The notes beneath the pieces are model-generated. The model ran no database searches. It had not been told where the DNA came from and saw nothing but the letters and a program-made list of their open reading frames with translations. From NCBI GenBank assembly GCA_034522075.1, contig JAXHLO010000006.1, forward strand, positions 487,087-551,086: a DNA stretch of 64,000 nt, read 5' to 3'. Positions 47,777 through 56,643 of the stretch are shown here, in pieces. The DNA comes from UBA7803 sp034522075 (GTDB lineage: Bacteria; Pseudomonadota; Gammaproteobacteria; Pseudomonadales; Azotimanducaceae). Numbering within the stretch: position 1 is the stretch's first letter; each line of letters starts with the position of its first letter. Made by a program: the position numbers and the translations under genes.

Positions 47777-48790
47777 TCAACGGATGGTGGCGGCGACAGC
47801 CTGACCCAGCGCTTCGCCGCTGTGGAAGGCGTCTTCCGCTGTGCCTCCCAGACACCAGTCACCCGCAAATCCCAGACCCGTGGCGGCATCCCACAGATGG
47901 CTGCGGCCCAGGGGCGTTGTCGCCCGGGCATAGCGCCAGCGGTGTGCGGCTGCGTACACCGGCTGCGGCAGCGCAGTATCCAGCCGTGTTGCCAGTTCGG
48001 CGAGGAGGCTTTCGCGTATTGCATCGCGTTCGTCTTCCAGATGATCCGTACTCCAGGCCGTTTGCGCATGGACAACCCAGACATCGCCGATGTCCGTGTT
48101 CCCGGGGTGCGGCCGGCCCGCCGCTATGACCTGCTCGATTATTGAGCCTGGCGCGGCCCGCGCCAGCGCCGTGACCGGTTCCCGGAAGCCCAGCAGCAGG
48201 ACCCAGGTCGGGTGCATGCGCACGGTCTGCAACCCCGCCGGTGCAGCAATGCCGCTGTGCTGCAGAAGTGCTTCGGCCTGTGGCGCAGGCTGGGTGAAGA
48301 GCACGACATCAAACTCGCCGGGCGTTCCATCATCAGCAGCGCCGCCATACAGGTGCCAGCGGCCCTGCCGGGCACTAAGGCGATCTATGGCCGTGGCAGT
48401 TCTGATATCCACTGCCTCAGTGAGCGGGCGCAGCAGTTCGCGCATGTCCGGGTAACCCTCGTATGCGCGGGCAGCGGCAAGCCGGCCGCTGGATTCCTTG
48501 ATGAGAGTTGCAGTAGGGAGCGCTTCGAGGAACTCCCGGAATGCCGGTCCCTGCGGCTGCAGCTGCGGCGCCCCATGGTTCCAGCTGGCATTCATGCGGC
48601 GCCGGCTGGCCAGACGGCCGCCGATGTCGCCGCTCTTTTCGAATACGGTGACCCGAGCGCCGGCTGCAATCAGCCGGCGCGGCGACCAGCCGAAGCCGGT
48701 CATACCGTTGCTCGCCGACGACGGCGATTCGCGTGGTGCGCGTCGGTTCGGTTTGACCAGCGCGCCGGGTCCAGCGGGACCCAGGCGCAT
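47777..48790 (-). CDS. Renalase-like FAD-dependent amine oxidoreductase (N-terminus out of frame)
   Basis: The protein shows RRLIAAGARVTVFEKSGDIG with GRLASRR, the second half of a Rossmann dinucleotide site with the FEKS-G-GGR element of renalase-type flavoproteins. It then has WNHGAPQLQPQGPAFREFLE and the C-terminal FAD contact LGFAGDWCLGGTAEDAFHSG. The missing first strand, TRIAVVG, is found in another frame about 60 bases after the nominal start, so one extra or two missing bases lie near 48700. About 320 residues in the natural protein. It may oxidise alpha-NAD(P)H-type isomers or an amine. It converges on the GNAT gene. Confidence 0.8.
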   Translation of the reverse strand: MRLGPAGPGALVKPNRRAPRESPSSASNGMTGFGWSPRRLIAAGARVTVFEKSGDIGGRLASRRRMNASWNHGAPQLQPQGPAFREFLEALPTATLIKESSGRLAAARAYEGYPDMRELLRPLTEAVDIRTATAIDRLSARQGRWHLYGGAADDGTPGEFDVVLFTQPAPQAEALLQHSGIAAPAGLQTVRMHPTWVLLLGFREPVTALARAAPGSIIEQVIAAGRPHPGNTDIGDVWVVHAQTAWSTDHLEDERDAIRESLLAELATRLDTALPQPVYAAAHRWRYARATTPLGRSHLWDAATGLGFAGDWCLGGTAEDAFHSGEALGQAVAATIR

Positions 48791-48795
48791 AGCCC

Positions 48796-50380
48796 TCAGC
48801 AGCCATTGGCCACCACCTCAGCACATTTTTCCAGGTAAGGGGGCACGCCCAGATACGGCATGAAAACACGCTTCTTGCCCGGCACGTTGGAGCCCAGTTC
48901 AGCACGGAAGCGTGCAGCGCGGGTAGATGGATAGCCCGGCCACGTCGTTGACGTGATCGACCCAGGATTCTTCAGCCTCCGGCTGCGCCTCGATGGCCGC
49001 GTACTGATGACGCTGCAGGTACGCCACACATCGCAGCGATCCATTCCACGTGCTGTTCGATGGACGGCAGCATATTGGACAGTACCGAAGGGCTGCCAGG
49101 GCCGGTGATCAGAAACAGGTTGGGAAACCCCGCGGTGCCGAGACCGAGGTAAGCGCGGGGGCCGTCGCGCCATTTTTCGCCAGGGTTTGTCCCTCGGCAC
49201 CCCGGATGTCGATGCGCGTCACCGCGCCGGTCATGGCGTCGAAGCCGGTGGCGAGTACCAGGCAGTCGACCTCATAGTCGTTACGGCTCGTGCGAACGCT
49301 TGTGGGTGTTACGGCTTCGACAGGTTCTTCCCGCAGGTCGACGAGATGGACGTGATCGCGGTTGAAGGTCTCGTAATAGCCGGTGTCGACGCACAGCCGC
49401 TTGCACCCTACCGGGGTGGCGGGGGTGAGTTTGTCTGCCAGCTCCGGGTCTTCGACGAGCTCATGGATCTTTGCCCGGATGAAATCCCGGGCCGTGGCGT
49501 TGGCGGCATCGTCGAAGGCCAGGTCACTGAACGCCGCCAGGAACGCGAGCCCGCCCCGGGCCCAGCGGTCTTCGTATTCCGCCTGACGCTCAGCGTCCGA
49601 CACCTCGAGTGCAGACCGGTCGCTGTCGCGGAAATCCGCCCCGAAACCGCGCTGCCAGTTCTTGGCACGAAATTCCCGGTAGCGAGACTTGATGTCGGCG
49701 ACGTAGTCGGGATCCAGCGGCGCGTTGTGCGCCGGTACCGAGTAATTAGGCGTGCGCTGGAATACTGTGATGCTTTCCGCCTGCTCGGCAATCAGCGGAA
49801 TACTCTGAATGGCCGACGACCCGGTTCCGATCACGCCGACGCGCTTGCCGGTGAAATCCACCCCTTCCCGGGGCCAACGGCCGGTGTGGTAGACATTGTC
49901 GGCGTCCGGGTCGAGGCCGTCGATGTCCGGTACATTGGGTACCGACAGGCATCCGGTGGCCATGATGACGAAGCGCGCGGTGACGGCTTCACCGGAATCC
50001 AGTTCCACCTTCCACGTGCGGCCGGATTTGTCATAGACCGCCGACGTTACCCGCGTGTCGAACTGAATGTCCGGCAGCAGATCGAAGCGCTCGGCCACAT
50101 GGTTGGCATAGGCGAGGATCTCCGGTTGCGTGGCGTAGCGCTCGGTCCAGTTCCAGTCCTGCTGCAGCGCGTCGGAGAATTGATACGAATATTCCAGGCT
50201 CGGAATATCGCAGCGAGCGCCGGGATAGCGGTTCCAGTACCAGGTTCCACCGACCCCGCTGCCGGCCTCGAATACACGGACCCGCAAGCCCAGCTCTCGC
50301 AGCCGATGCAGCATGTACAGCCCGGCAAAGCCGGCGCCCACCACAACGGCATCGAACCGATTCGTATCGCGCTCTCCCAC
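48796..50380 (-). CDS. Flavin-containing (Baeyer-Villiger-type) monooxygenase, C-terminus frameshifted
   Basis: Begins at GTG 50380 after GGGGAGGA. FAD site VVVGAGFAGLYML, then GVGGTWYWNRYPGARCD; the BVMO fingerprint is present as NVYHTGRWPREGVDF and the NADPH site as GKRVGVIGTGSSAIQ. The frame breaks at a run of five T on the plus strand (49174-49178): adding one base restores WRDGPRAYLGLGTAGFPNLF and onward. A second break follows near 49000 before SNVPGKKRVFMPYLG. Corrected length is about 528 residues. It should insert oxygen next to a ketone, or oxygenate N/S, using NADPH and O2. It is divergent from soxC. Confidence 0.9.
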
Positions 50381-50553
50381 GTCGTCCTCCCCTGAATTGA
50401 GATCTGTGAAGTCTGCGGCAGATTGCCGGCAGTGCCAAGGTGGAGCGGCGCCCAGGGCTCGCTGAGCAATGGGACGCTGTATAATGACGGTTCGCAGGGG
50501 GAGATGGTTTTGGCCGAACATGATTCCGGGACAATCGCCGGAGGTACCACGCC

Positions 50554-51819
50554 ATGAGCCGCGGCGACGCGATGCTTCCGGTGGCGGGCAACGGTCTGCT
50601 CGATCGCCGTCTGTTCCTGAAAGGCGGTATGGCGGGCATTGCGGCGTTGTCTTTCGGCCGCGCGTCGGCCGCATCTGGCGCTCGGCCGGAATGGGCCCGC
50701 GCACCTGGTAGCCCGATGAGCGGCTATGGCGGCCGTTCGCCGTTCGAGGCCCACGTACAGCGCACGGCCATCGTTTCTCAGCCCGGCACCGCCGGCAGCG
50801 GGGCGTCGCGTACGCCGCTGGAGCATCTGGAAGGCACCATTACTCCCAACGGACTGATGTTCGAACGCCATCACAGCGGCGTGCCGGCCATCGATCCTGA
50901 GCGCCATCGCCTGATGATTCATGGGCGGGTCCAGCGTCCGCTGGAATTCTCCATGGACGTGCTCGAGCGTTACCCGAGGGTCACGCGGCTGCATTTCCTG
51001 GAGTGCTCCGGCAACAGCGGAGCCATGGCTGTCTCGCCACAGGCCCCCGATCAGAGTTGCGGGGCATTGCATGGTCTGGTATCCGCATGCGAGTTCACCG
51101 GCGTGCCGCTGTCGGTGCTGCTCGATGAAGCCGGTCTGGATGCCGGGGCTGCCTGGGTGGTCGCGGAAGGTGACGATTCGGCACGCCTGGTACGCAGCGT
51201 GCCGCTGGCCAAGGCCCTGGACGATGCCCTGGTGGTGATGTATCAGAACGGTGAGCGGCTGCGCCCCGAAAACGGCTATCCCATCCGGCTGTTCCTGCCC
51301 GGTTTCGAGGGCAACATGAGCGTGAAGTGGCTGCGCCGCCTGTACGTCACCGACCAGCCGGCCATGAGCAAAGACGAGACCTCCAGATATTCCGACCTGC
51401 AGCCCGACGGCAGCGCCCGGTTGTTCACGTTCTCTATGGCGGTCAAGTCCGTGATTACCTCGCCCTCCCCAGGTCTGGATCTGGCCGGTCCGGGACTCTA
51501 CGAGATTTCCGGGCTTGCCTGGTCCGGGAGCGGCGCCATACGGCAGGTGGAGGTTTCCGCCGACGGCGGCGCAAGCTGGGCGCCGGCTCATCTGGAATCA
51601 CCCGTGTTGCCGCGCCACCTCACCCGGTTCCGCGCCCCCTGGGACTGGAATGGCGGCCCCGCCATGCTCATGAGCCGTGCTCTGGACGATGGCGGCGCCG
51701 TTCAGCCCGGTCGGTCCGAATGGCTGGCGAGCCATGGCGGGCGTTCGTTCTATCACTACAACGCCATTCAGGCCTGGGCCATCGATGAGGATGGGCGATC
51801 GAGGAACGCGTATGCGTAG
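50554..51819 (+). CDS. soxC: Sulfane dehydrogenase subunit SoxC (molybdenum cofactor enzyme)
   Basis: 421 residues with a twin-arginine-like export signal (DRRLFLKGGMAGIAALSFGR). The molybdenum-coordinating Cys is Cys151 in HFLECSGNSG. RVQRPLEFSMDVLERYP and GYPIRLFLPGFEGNMSVKWL are typical of the sulfite-oxidase fold in SoxC. The C-terminal dimerisation domain follows. SoxCD oxidises the sulfane sulfur carried on SoxYZ in the periplasm. GGAGG precedes the ATG. The SoxD-like gene overlaps its end by eight bases. No soxXYZAB genes are in the window. Confidence 0.92.
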   Translation: MSRGDAMLPVAGNGLLDRRLFLKGGMAGIAALSFGRASAASGARPEWARAPGSPMSGYGGRSPFEAHVQRTAIVSQPGTAGSGASRTPLEHLEGTITPNGLMFERHHSGVPAIDPERHRLMIHGRVQRPLEFSMDVLERYPRVTRLHFLECSGNSGAMAVSPQAPDQSCGALHGLVSACEFTGVPLSVLLDEAGLDAGAAWVVAEGDDSARLVRSVPLAKALDDALVVMYQNGERLRPENGYPIRLFLPGFEGNMSVKWLRRLYVTDQPAMSKDETSRYSDLQPDGSARLFTFSMAVKSVITSPSPGLDLAGPGLYEISGLAWSGSGAIRQVEVSADGGASWAPAHLESPVLPRHLTRFRAPWDWNGGPAMLMSRALDDGGAVQPGRSEWLASHGGRSFYHYNAIQAWAIDEDGRSRNAYA

Positions 51820-52372
51820 CCAGCGTCCGGACATCCTGGCGCTGGTTATCCTGATGGCGGCAGCCGGGTCGCCGGCTGAGCTACGGGCGGAAACCGGGCC
51901 GGGTCTCGGCATACCCATGGATTCCGCCCGGGTAAGCGCGATGAATCTCACTGTTCTGCCGGACGGCACCGGGTTGCCGCCGGGAAGCGGCCGGGCGGAT
52001 ACCGGTGCCGAGGCAGACGCATCATGCCCGGCCTTAGCTGCGGTGCGTCCGGCTGGCAGCGGCGGTCCCAACGATGCCCTGGTGGGTGGATCCGGCACCC
52101 TGGCGACGCAGCAGCCGGTGAAAACCGTGGGCAGTTACTGGCCCTATGCGACCACCGTGTTCGACTACATCCGCCGTGCCATGCCGTATCAGGCGCCGGG
52201 CTCACTGTCCGCGGACGAGGTCTATGCAGTGACGGCTTATCTGCTCTACGAGAACGGCATTATCGAAGCCGGCGAGATCGTGAACGCCAGGTCGCTGCCA
52301 CGCATCCGGATGCCGAATCGCGATGGCTTCCACAATCCGTATCAACCATCTATGGAACAACCCGACCCATGA
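51812..52372 (+). CDS. soxD: SoxD-like c-type cytochrome lacking a visible haem-binding motif
   Basis: 186 residues with a signal peptide (MRSQRPDILALVILMAAAGS). SoxD-type segments are clear: GSGGPNDALVGGSGTLATQQ, PVKTVGSYWPYATTVFDYIR and RAMPYQAPGSL with the axial Met, then RMPNRDGFHNP. At the place where CxxCH should stand the sequence reads GAEADASCPALAAV, and no CxxCH appears in any frame between 51990 and 52090. Either the local sequence is wrong or the haem site is lost. It overlaps soxC, forming a SoxCD pair in the periplasm. Confidence 0.82.
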   Translation: MRSQRPDILALVILMAAAGSPAELRAETGPGLGIPMDSARVSAMNLTVLPDGTGLPPGSGRADTGAEADASCPALAAVRPAGSGGPNDALVGGSGTLATQQPVKTVGSYWPYATTVFDYIRRAMPYQAPGSLSADEVYAVTAYLLYENGIIEAGEIVNARSLPRIRMPNRDGFHNPYQPSMEQPDP

Positions 52373-52396
52373 ACCGGTGCCGTATCGGTTGCGCAT

Positions 52397-52582
52397 TCAG
52401 CTGTCTGCAGCGGGCTGCTGTTCTGCCACAAAATCAGGTTTCTCTCTGACAGCGCAGTCCGGGCACGCCCAATCCTCGGGAATCTCGGACCATGGAGTGC
52501 CGGCCGGAAAGCCTTCATGCGGATCGCCATACCGGGGATCATAGACGTACCCGCAGCCAGGACAGCGGTAGTTTGTAGTCAT
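52397..52582 (-). CDS. rubA: Rubredoxin (AlkG/RubA-type)
   Basis: 61 residues. Four iron-binding cysteines are Cys7 and Cys10 (CPGCGYVYD) and Cys40 and Cys43 (CPDC), with the conserved GDP-x-x-G-x-x-x-GT-x-W core. It carries electrons from rubredoxin reductase to the alkane hydroxylase. The ATG at 52582 is eight bases after the alkB stop, so alkB and rubredoxin form one operon. It is a single-domain rubredoxin, not the two-domain AlkG of Pseudomonas GPo1. No reductase gene is nearby. Confidence 0.95.
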   Translation of the reverse strand: MTTNYRCPGCGYVYDPRYGDPHEGFPAGTPWSEIPEDWACPDCAVREKPDFVAEQQPAADS

Positions 52583-52590
52583 CGCCGTCG

Positions 52591-53772
52591 TCACACCTGA
52601 CCGGGTTGCGCATAGCGCCGTGTCAGACGTTCGCGCATCGATGGAAGAATGTTGACTCTGGAAAGGTCGCCATCGGCCCAGGCCAGAACCTTTGGATCCA
52701 TCACTTTGAACCATAGCGGCGGGATCAGCGCCATGGCGAACATCAGTGGGTAGCCGCTGGGCAGTTCCGGCAGATCCTCGAAACTGCGCAGGCTCTGATA
52801 GCGGCGTGTCGGATTGGCGTGGTGGTCCGAGTGGCGTTGCAGGTTGAACAGGATCACGTTGGACATCACGTGGTTCGAATTCCAGGAATGGTGGGGCTGA
52901 CAGGGCTCGTATCGGCCATTTTCCCGCTTCTGCCGGAGCAGCCCGTAGTGCTCGATGTAATTGGCGCTGCTCAGGATCCCGAACCAGCCCCAGAACGCCT
53001 GCAGGAACAGAAACGGCACCATGACCCAGCCGTAGGCAATGATGAGCCCCAGATAGAGCGGTATTGTGATCAGCAGGGGTTGCAGCACTTCGTTGTCGAG
53101 GCTCCATGGGCTCTGGTTGCGGCGGGCCAGACGTGTCTTCTCCGAAGCCCAGGCACGGCGCATGGCGCCCGGGATTTCGGAGCCGGCAAAGCCATAGATC
53201 GTCTGCCCCATCTTCGAGCTTGCCGGATCATCCGGCGTGGCGACATCCTTGTGGTGGCCCCGGTTGTGCTCGATAAAGAAATGACCGTAGCCCACGACGG
53301 CCAGCACCGCCTTGGCGAGCCACCGTTCCAGCTGAGTTTTCTTGTGGCCGAGCTCGTGCCCGGTGTTGATCGCCAGGCCATTGACGACACCGACCGAAAG
53401 CGCGAGCCCGAGGACCGCGTGCCACGGCAGATCCTGCGTGCCTACGACATGAGCCGTGTACAACAAGGTGAAGTAGTGGATGGGAACTGTCAGATAAGTC
53501 AGTGTGCGATAGTAGCGATCGGCATCGAGCTGGGGTACGACTTCCGGTGGCGGATTGCTGGCGTCGGCCGGCAACAGGTGGTCGATGACCGGAACGATCA
53601 GGTACCACACGACCAGCGTTGCCCAGTACCACGCGACGTTGCCGGACGTGGCGGCGAGCACGCAGGCAGCGACTGGCATCAGAGGCCAGACGAGCGACAG
53701 GGCCCAGAGCCAGCGCCGGCGGTCGGTATATCTGACGGTACTGCCACTTTCCTGCACAGCCTCAATACTCAC
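52591..53772 (-). CDS. alkB: Alkane 1-monooxygenase
   Basis: 393 residues; integral-membrane di-iron hydroxylase that oxidises the terminal methyl of medium-chain n-alkanes to 1-alkanols. All histidine boxes are present: HELGHK at 139-144, EHNRGHHK at 168-175, LQRHSDHHAN at 311-320 and the NYIEHYG motif at 271-277. About six hydrophobic helices lie in the first 265 residues. Rubredoxin is encoded just downstream, and a CYP153-like P450 and a Baeyer-Villiger-type monooxygenase are close by, which gives a compact hydrocarbon oxidation locus. Confidence 0.97.
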   Translation of the reverse strand: MSIEAVQESGSTVRYTDRRRWLWALSLVWPLMPVAACVLAATSGNVAWYWATLVVWYLIVPVIDHLLPADASNPPPEVVPQLDADRYYRTLTYLTVPIHYFTLLYTAHVVGTQDLPWHAVLGLALSVGVVNGLAINTGHELGHKKTQLERWLAKAVLAVVGYGHFFIEHNRGHHKDVATPDDPASSKMGQTIYGFAGSEIPGAMRRAWASEKTRLARRNQSPWSLDNEVLQPLLITIPLYLGLIIAYGWVMVPFLFLQAFWGWFGILSSANYIEHYGLLRQKRENGRYEPCQPHHSWNSNHVMSNVILFNLQRHSDHHANPTRRYQSLRSFEDLPELPSGYPLMFAMALIPPLWFKVMDPKVLAWADGDLSRVNILPSMRERLTRRYAQPGQV

Positions 53773-53784
53773 GAGAGGAACCTC

Positions 53785-55177
53785 CTAACGCCCTGATGCG
53801 GTTTCAGTAGTAAGCCCGGCGCTCTTCCAGGCACCGATGGAACCGAAGAACAGGTCCACATCGGTGAAGCCGGCGCGCAGTAACACGCTGGCGCCGATGG
53901 TAGCCCGGGCACCACTGCCGCACATGACGGTGTAGTGCCTGCCGGGATCCAACTCATTCTGCCGTGCCTGCAGATCACCCAGGTAGACATGTTGCGAACC
54001 GGCGATGCGGGACGTGCTGACTTCGTTGTCGCCACGGACGTCGAGCAGGGTCCAGTTCTCCGGGCTCGATTCGACCCGCGCTCGAACCTCGTCCGTATCG
54101 ACGACCGGCAGTGTGTTGAAAGCTTCACCCATGGCCGCCCAGGCCGTCAGGGCGGGGGCCAGATAGCCCGTCGCCCGGTCGAAGCCGATGCGGGCCAGCT
54201 GGACGGCCGCGGCCGTGGCCGCCTCCGCATCATCGGCCACCAGCACCAGCTCATCCTCCGCATTGAGCAGCCACCCTGCGTAGCTGGCGATCATTCCTGC
54301 GGGGAGGGACAAGCTGCGCGGCAGGTGGGCGCCGAGAAACGCCGAAGCGCTGCGCACGTCCACGACAACGGCGTTGTGCATGGCTCCCTTGACGGCAGCC
54401 GAGGTGAGCGGCGGCACATTGATCGGTCGCTCGAGTGCCGGCGGGCCGGACAGGTTCAAGGCTTCCATGTGCTTGAAGTAGGGTGGAATCTCATGATGCT
54501 CCGCCAGCTTCGCCTCGATAAATGCGTCGCGGCTGTCGGTCTGCAGACGCGGATTGTGGCGGCGCTCGTAGCCGAGCGTGGAGATCTCACGGTCCGCCAT
54601 GCCGGAACCACACACGGATCCGGCGCCATGGGCTGGGTAGATGACCACATGGTCGCCGAGCTCCAGTAGCTTGCGGCTGGTAGACCTGAGCAACCCGGCC
54701 ACTTCGCGGGCGCGCTGAGGGTAGAAGTCCGCGCGCCCCACGTCACCGACGAACAACGCGTCTCCGGTGAAGACGCCCACCGGATCGTCGCTCACATCCG
54801 TGTCGCACCAGACGTATGACAGGCTATCGTCGGTGTGTCCCGGCGTCTCCAGTGCCGTGATCCTCACTTTGCCTACCTCGGAGATGGTCGCCGTGCTCGT
54901 GCGCCGCATGCAGGCGTCCGAGCCCGCCGTCCAGGCAGGCGTGCGGCCCATGATGCACCGTTGCGCCCGTGTGGTCGGCGAGCACGGCTGCCCCCGAGAT
55001 CAAATCTTCGTTGCGATGGGTTTCGAAGATGTGCGTGATGCGGCAGCCGTTTTCGGCGGCGATTTCAAGATAGATATCGAAGTCCCGGCGCGGGTCGAAG
55101 ACCGCCGCCTCGCCGGCGCTGCCCAGCACGTATGACAGATGGGCCAGACCCTCCGTCTTGACCTTGTGTAGAAACAT
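53785..55177 (-). CDS. Metallo-beta-lactamase fold hydrolase with rhodanese domains (frameshift)
   Basis: The N-terminal half (MFLHKVKTEGLAHLSYVLG, then ITHIFETHRNEDLISGA) and ALETPGHTDDSLSYV form a metallo-hydrolase of the ETHE1/persulfide-dioxygenase group. The usual HxHxDH is HRNED here. Two rhodanese-like domains follow: VVVDVRSASAFLGAHLP without a clear active Cys, and LLDVRGDNEV with the active Cys loop VMCGSGARAT. The frame changes near 54880, where one extra base in CTCCGAGG explains it. Corrected length about 463 residues. Probable role in persulfide or sulfane sulfur handling, consistent with SoxCD 2 kb away. Confidence 0.85.
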
Positions 55178-55254
55178 GGCGTTGGTTTACCTGGGTTGCC
55201 GAAAGGCCCTCATTCTGACCGGTCTGGTCTGACCGCTGCAATTTCGGTCAGGGC

Positions 55255-56619
55255 TTACTGGATCATCGGTAAACGCGTACGGGCAACTCGCGAATACCGC
55301 GAATGAAATTCGACTTCAGGCGCCGCTCCGGGCCGGTTACCTCGATGAAGCGGAAGCGTTTGACGATCTCCTCCCAGACCACGCGCAGCTGCATCTCGGC
55401 CAGACGGTTGCCCATGCAGCGATGGATGCCGAAGCCGAACGCGGCGTGCTGGCGCGCACTGGGCCGGTCGATGATCAACCGGTCGGCATCCGGGTGTACG
55501 GCCTCGTCGCGGTTGCCCGAGATATACCACAGCACCACCTTGTCGCCGGCCTTCATCTGTTTGCCGGCATACTCGTAGTCGGTCTTGAGCGTGCGGCGCA
55601 TGTGCAGCACGGGCGTCTGCCAGCGAATGATCTCCGAGACCATGTTGGGAATGATGGACGGGTCTGCCTGCAGCTTCTCGAGCTGGTCGGGGAATTCGTT
55701 CAACGCCAGCACCCCGCCGGAGATCGAGTTGCGGGTGGTGTCGTTGCCGCCGACGATGAGCAGCATGATGTTGCCGAGAAATTCCATGGGCCGCTCGATC
55801 ATGTCCCGCGTGTCGTCGCCGTGGGCGGGGCGCAGCTGGTGATGAGGTCGAGTGCGTCCGGCGGGGTGCGGCGGCCGCCCGCTCCGGCCCGCAGGGCCGA
55901 GGAAGGTCGTCCAGGTACAGTCCATGGCCGTGCTGGTCCTCCCGGGCGCTGATGCCTGCGAGATCCAGCGCCGTGGTTTCCGGAGAGCCGATGGAGATGT
56001 CCGACCAGTAGGTGAGCTTGCGGCGATCTTCGAAGGGAAAGTCGAACAGGGTCGCCAGCATGCGTGTAGTCAGCTCGATGGAGATGCCGCATCGAGCCCA
56101 GTCGATCGCCTCGCTCTCGCGGGGAGCGTCGTCGCAGGATCCGGCCGGCCACATCGCCGCGGGATGACGGGCTCGAGCTGCACGAGGTTGCGCGGCCGCC
56201 ACTGACCGGCCGCCACCGCCCTGCGCTGGTGCATCGTGCCTGGGCAGGGTCCATCGGCGATGAAGCTGTGGATGCACCGATCGTTGGGGCTGATCGCCGA
56301 TGGCGATGGTGGGCTCCGACGAGAAAGCACCTCGTGGTGGCTGTCCGCATCGACGGATGTCGTCGTAGCGGGTAGCTCGCCCAGTAGGGCCCGAACGGGA
56401 CTGTCGGCCAGGTAAAGTGCGACCGGATCCTCCCGGCGCAGCCCGCTCGAAGTCGGCGCGCAGGCGTCCTGCTGGTAGCAGGCGTGAGTCGCTGACGTCG
56501 ATCTCATCGAGCGGTGTGGACCAGGGGTCCGGCAGGGGACCGCTGGGTAATTTGAAGTTCCGGGTGCTCGGGTCTGCCACCTCGATGGCGGGGTTCGTGT
56601 TTTTGCCGGCTTCGCTCAT
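55255..56619 (-). pseudogene. Cytochrome P450, CYP153-like, broken by several frame shifts
   Basis: The N-terminus PLDEIDVSDSRLLPAGRLRA is in one frame, REDPVALYLADSPV in another, and LLIVGGNDTTRNSISGGVLA through the haem loop FGFGIHRCMGNRLAEMQL in a third. GGNDTTRNS and the haem loop are characteristic of CYP153 alkane and fatty-acid omega-hydroxylases. About 455 residues after correction, with at least four breaks, all upstream of 55830. The intact I-helix and Cys loop suggest sequence error rather than decay. Ferredoxin and ferredoxin reductase partners are absent here. Same strand as alkB. Confidence 0.85.
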
Positions 56620-56643
56620 GCTGCCTCTCCTGTCTGTATATGC

